Both the position numbers and the translations under genes were made by a program. Positions 14,016-16,337 of a stretch of 16,337 nt of DNA are shown one piece after another. The stretch is from an uncultured Collinsella sp. (GTDB lineage Bacteria; Actinomycetota; Coriobacteriia; Coriobacteriales; Coriobacteriaceae): positions 1 through 16,337 of the forward strand of contig CABUVH010000027.1 of NCBI GenBank assembly GCA_902494935.1, given 5' to 3'. Every line of letters begins with the position of its first letter. Position 1 is the stretch's first letter. A model generated the notes under the pieces. That model saw only the letters and a program-made list of their open reading frames with translations. It searched no databases and was not told the origin of the DNA.

Positions 14016-16016
14016 GTGTCCAGATCAACAAGGCAATGCTGCGTTTCGGCTAATAAGAACGATGGCTTTTTGCGTGTGGCGGCGGCGTCGCCGCAGATTC
14101 GCGTGGCCGATGTCGAGGGCAATGCCGAGGTTGCGTTGGCGGCTGTTCGCGCGGCTGTCGAGCGCGGCGTTCGTGCTCTGGTGCTGCCCGAGCTTAACCT
14201 GACCGGTTATACCGCGGCCGATCTGTTCCATAACCGCACATTACTGCATGCCTGCGAGACCGCACTGGCACATATTCTCGATGAAACCCGCGAGTTGCCG
14301 ATTGTCTTTACCATCGGCCTTCCCGTGGCGGTGGCCGAGAATATCTACAACTGCGCCGCCGTGTGCTGCGCGGGCGAGCTTTTGGGCCTTACGGCCAAGA
14401 AGTATCTGCCCAACTATGGTGAGTTCTATGAGCGCCGTTGGTTTGCTCCGGCGCCTGCGGATCCCGTGTGGGTTGAATTTGCCGGTCAGGGTCCGGTTCC
14501 GCTGGGTTCGGGGCTTGTCTACCGTTGCTGTGATGAGGGCGTCGAGGACCTGGTGTTGGGCGTTGAGGTTTGCGAGGACCTGTGGGTGCCAGCACCTCCT
14601 TCGACCGAGATGGCGCTTGCCGGTGCGACGGTGATTCTCAATCCGTCGGCCTCGGACGAGATTATCGGCAAGGCAGACTATCGCCGCAGCCTCATCTCCA
14701 ATCAGAGTGCGCGCCTGTACTGCGCCTATGCCTATGCAGATGCGAGCGAGGGCGAGTCCACGACCGACATGGTCTTTGCGGGGGAGAACCTCGTCTACGA
14801 AAACGGTTCGAAGCTCGCCGCGACGAAGCTCCTCACTTGCGATATGGCCGTCGCCGACGTTGACCTTGACCGCCTGGTTGCCGAGCGCCGTCGCTCGACG
14901 ACGTGGACGCGCGCGGACGATGCGCCGGAGGCCACGACCGTTGAGTTTTCGTTTGAGGGCGTGCTGGCCAAAGAGCCTGTTCTGCGCGATGCCTGCGATA
15001 TCGACCGCGTTTTCCCTCGCGCGCCCTTTGTGCCGGCCGACCACGGCGACCTGGCCGAGCGCTGCGAGACCATCCTCGACCTGCAGACTGCTGGCCTCAA
15101 GACCCGCCTTGCCCACACGGGTACCAAGGCTGCAGTCATCGGTCTTTCGGGCGGCCTGGACTCCACGCTGGCGCTGCTTGTGACCGTGCGTGCCTTCGAT
15201 GCACTGGGGCTGCCGCGCACCGGTATCACGGCGGTCTCCATGCCAGGTTTTGGCACGACGCATCGCACCAAGTCCAATGCCGAGTCGCTTGCCCGCGACC
15301 TGGGCGTGAGCTTCCGCGAGGTTTCGATCCACGCGGCCGTGGAGCAGCACTTCAAGGACATTGAGCACGATCCTGCCGTGCAGGACGTGACTTACGAGAA
15401 CAGCCAGGCCCGCGAGCGCACGCAGATTCTGATGGATCTGGCCAACCAGGCTGGCGGTTTTGTCATCGGTACGGGCGATCTGTCGGAGCTGGCGCTCGGC
15501 TGGGCTACCTATAACGGAGACCACATGAGCATGTATGCCGTCAATGCGAGCGTGCCCAAGACGCTTGTGCGCCATCTGGTGCGCTATGCGGCTGATGTCT
15601 TTGGCGGGCGTATTGCCGAGGTCTTGCTCGATATCTTCGATACGCCGGTATCTCCCGAGCTTCTGCCGCCCACGGGCGACGGCGAGATTGCGCAGAAGAC
15701 TGAGGATTTGGTGGGCCCGTACGAGTTGCACGACTACTTCCTCTACTACCTGCTGCGTTTTGGCTTTGAGCCGGGCAAGATCTACCGCATGGCGCTCAAG
15801 AGTTTCGAGGGTGTCTACGACGCCAAGACCGTCCACACGTGGTTGCGTACGTTCTACCGTCGCTTCTTTGCCCAGCAGTTTAAGCGCAGCTGCCTGCCCG
15901 ATGGCCCCAAGGTGGGCTCGGTGACGCTCAGCCCGCGTGGCGATTGGCGTATGCCGAGTGACGCCAGCTCACGTCTGTGGCTCGCACAGATCGACGCGCT
16001 CAATGCAATTGACTAA
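14016..16016 (+). CDS. nadE: Glutamine-dependent NAD+ synthetase
   Basis: A 666-residue two-domain cytoplasmic enzyme that amidates nicotinic acid adenine dinucleotide to NAD+ with ATP and glutamine. The N-terminal nitrilase-type glutaminase domain (about 18-290) shows its catalytic triad: Glu59 in LPELNLTGY, Lys129 in AKKYLPNYGEFYE and Cys186 in VEVCEDLWVP. The C-terminal synthetase domain has the pyrophosphate loop GLSGGLDST (376-384) and GTGDLSELALGWATYNGDHM. Length and layout match the long actinobacterial type that channels ammonia internally. The start is a GTG at 14016 with agaagggg 6 nt upstream; no ATG is equally well placed. It is GC-rich core sequence, separated from the AT-rich island by a terminator. 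Confidence 0.94.
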   Translation: MSRSTRQCCVSANKNDGFLRVAAASPQIRVADVEGNAEVALAAVRAAVERGVRALVLPELNLTGYTAADLFHNRTLLHACETALAHILDETRELPIVFTIGLPVAVAENIYNCAAVCCAGELLGLTAKKYLPNYGEFYERRWFAPAPADPVWVEFAGQGPVPLGSGLVYRCCDEGVEDLVLGVEVCEDLWVPAPPSTEMALAGATVILNPSASDEIIGKADYRRSLISNQSARLYCAYAYADASEGESTTDMVFAGENLVYENGSKLAATKLLTCDMAVADVDLDRLVAERRRSTTWTRADDAPEATTVEFSFEGVLAKEPVLRDACDIDRVFPRAPFVPADHGDLAERCETILDLQTAGLKTRLAHTGTKAAVIGLSGGLDSTLALLVTVRAFDALGLPRTGITAVSMPGFGTTHRTKSNAESLARDLGVSFREVSIHAAVEQHFKDIEHDPAVQDVTYENSQARERTQILMDLANQAGGFVIGTGDLSELALGWATYNGDHMSMYAVNASVPKTLVRHLVRYAADVFGGRIAEVLLDIFDTPVSPELLPPTGDGEIAQKTEDLVGPYELHDYFLYYLLRFGFEPGKIYRMALKSFEGVYDAKTVHTWLRTFYRRFFAQQFKRSCLPDGPKVGSVTLSPRGDWRMPSDASSRLWLAQIDALNAID

Positions 16017-16035
16017 GGTTGGCTAAATTGAACCA

Positions 16036-16115
16036 ATACGGGGGTTGCAAGCGTTACACTTTTGCAATCTGATGGCCCGTATCGCGCGGCGCTCTTGTCA
16101 GAGCGCCGCGTTTTT
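16036..16115 (+). promoter_or_regulatory. Nested stem plus terminator hairpin between nadE and the aminotransferase gene
   Basis: atacggg (16036-16042) pairs with cccgtat (16076-16082), enclosing ttgcaa (16045-16050) and ttgcaa (16062-16067), which also pair. Immediately after comes a 10-bp GC-rich hairpin (cgcggcgctc at 16085-16094 with gagcgccgcg at 16101-16110) and T5 at 16111-16115, a good rho-independent terminator. The terminator may simply end nadE. Because a structured element precedes it and the aminotransferase ribosome binding site follows within 10 nt, it could also be a leader attenuator. No matching riboswitch class is recognised. Confidence 0.5.
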
Positions 16116-16134
16116 CATATCGAAAGGTGGCACC

Positions 16135-16337
16135 ATGCAGGCATCGCAGCGTCTCGACCGCTTTGGCGCGGAGGTCTTCGCCTCGCTCAACAACAAGCTT
16201 CTCGCGCTGAAGGCTCAGGGCAAGACCATTTACAACATGAGCGTGGGCACGCCCGACTTTAAGCCGTACGACCACGTGGTCGAGGCGCTCACGCAGGCGG
16301 CCCAAGATCCCGAGATGTGGAAGTACGCCCTGCGCGA
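16135..16337 (+). CDS. Class I/II PLP-dependent aminotransferase, N-terminal part
   Basis: The first 67 codons of a gene running off the window end. The start reads MQASQRLDRFGAEVFASLNN, then IYNMSVGTPDFKPYDHVVEA and EMWKYAL. The substrate-strand motif (MSVGTPDF, compare xLxxGxPDF) and the following Pro and helix are typical of fold-type I aminotransferases of the aspartate/LL-diaminopimelate/alanine group. The PLP lysine lies beyond the window, so the substrate cannot be named. The ATG is preceded by gaaaggtgg (16122-16130). Transcription may depend on the hairpin region just upstream. Confidence 0.85.
   Translation, partial: MQASQRLDRFGAEVFASLNNKLLALKAQGKTIYNMSVGTPDFKPYDHVVEALTQAAQDPEMWKYALR

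Noticed and set aside
14241..15836. A 531-codon open frame on the minus strand opposite nadE
   Set aside because: It mirrors the conserved nadE sense frame, has Arg/His/Gly-rich composition and shows no recognisable motif.

Overview
The window looks like a chromosomal segment of a high-GC Gram-positive bacterium, most likely a Coriobacteriia gut species of the Collinsella type. This is inferred from codon use, the style of the EttA, NadE and SdpR/SdpI proteins and the gene mix; no marker gene settles it. Housekeeping genes are GC-rich (40 of 60 bases at 4081-4140). Two stretches are visibly AT-richer and look imported: about 5265-7000 and about 9540-13890 (23 of 60 bases at 12421-12480).

Layout. 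1-529 is the 3' end of an FGGY-family sugar kinase. 611-2202 (minus) holds a two-gene unit, tcdA (tRNA t6A dehydratase) then a TatD-type metallo-hydrolase. 2318-3356 is an SdpR/SdpI-like autorepressor and membrane immunity pair, with a promoter that carries an inverted repeat between its -35 and -10 boxes. 3541-5220 is the ABC-F translation factor EttA, closed by a strong terminator. 5501-6998 is a Tat-exported papain-fold cysteine peptidase overlapping a small lipoprotein gene. 7054-9438 (minus) holds two proteins I do not recognise: a membrane protein with a long Ser/Thr/Asn/Gln/Gly tail, and an acidic Pro/Glu/Ala-rich linker protein.

9613-13886 is the most interesting part. It contains a small hypothetical protein, a DUF2087-type protein, an MFS exporter, a cobalamin-binding radical SAM enzyme and a 36-codon gene. 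The last follows the enzyme by 13 nt, has a near-perfect ribosome binding site, encodes an acidic peptide ending in Cys-His, and is followed at once by a rho-independent terminator. The order regulator, exporter, radical SAM enzyme, short peptide is that of a ribosomally made, post-translationally modified peptide (RiPP) locus. The enzyme's C-terminus contains two stretches that resemble PqqD-type peptide-recognition domains. The enzyme gene carries an apparent one-base frameshift near its start: the first strand of the cobalamin domain (MPKTLLVFPPGWSQW) is encoded in one frame from 11383 and the rest continues in the -1 frame from 11427.

14016-16016 is glutamine-dependent NAD+ synthetase (nadE). 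After a hairpin-rich leader, 16135 to the window end is the start of a class I/II PLP aminotransferase. I see no tRNA, rRNA, CRISPR array, insertion sequence or integrase. No gene-free stretch exceeds 300 bases; the longest, 5261-5500, holds only a 12-bp palindrome and a candidate -10 box.
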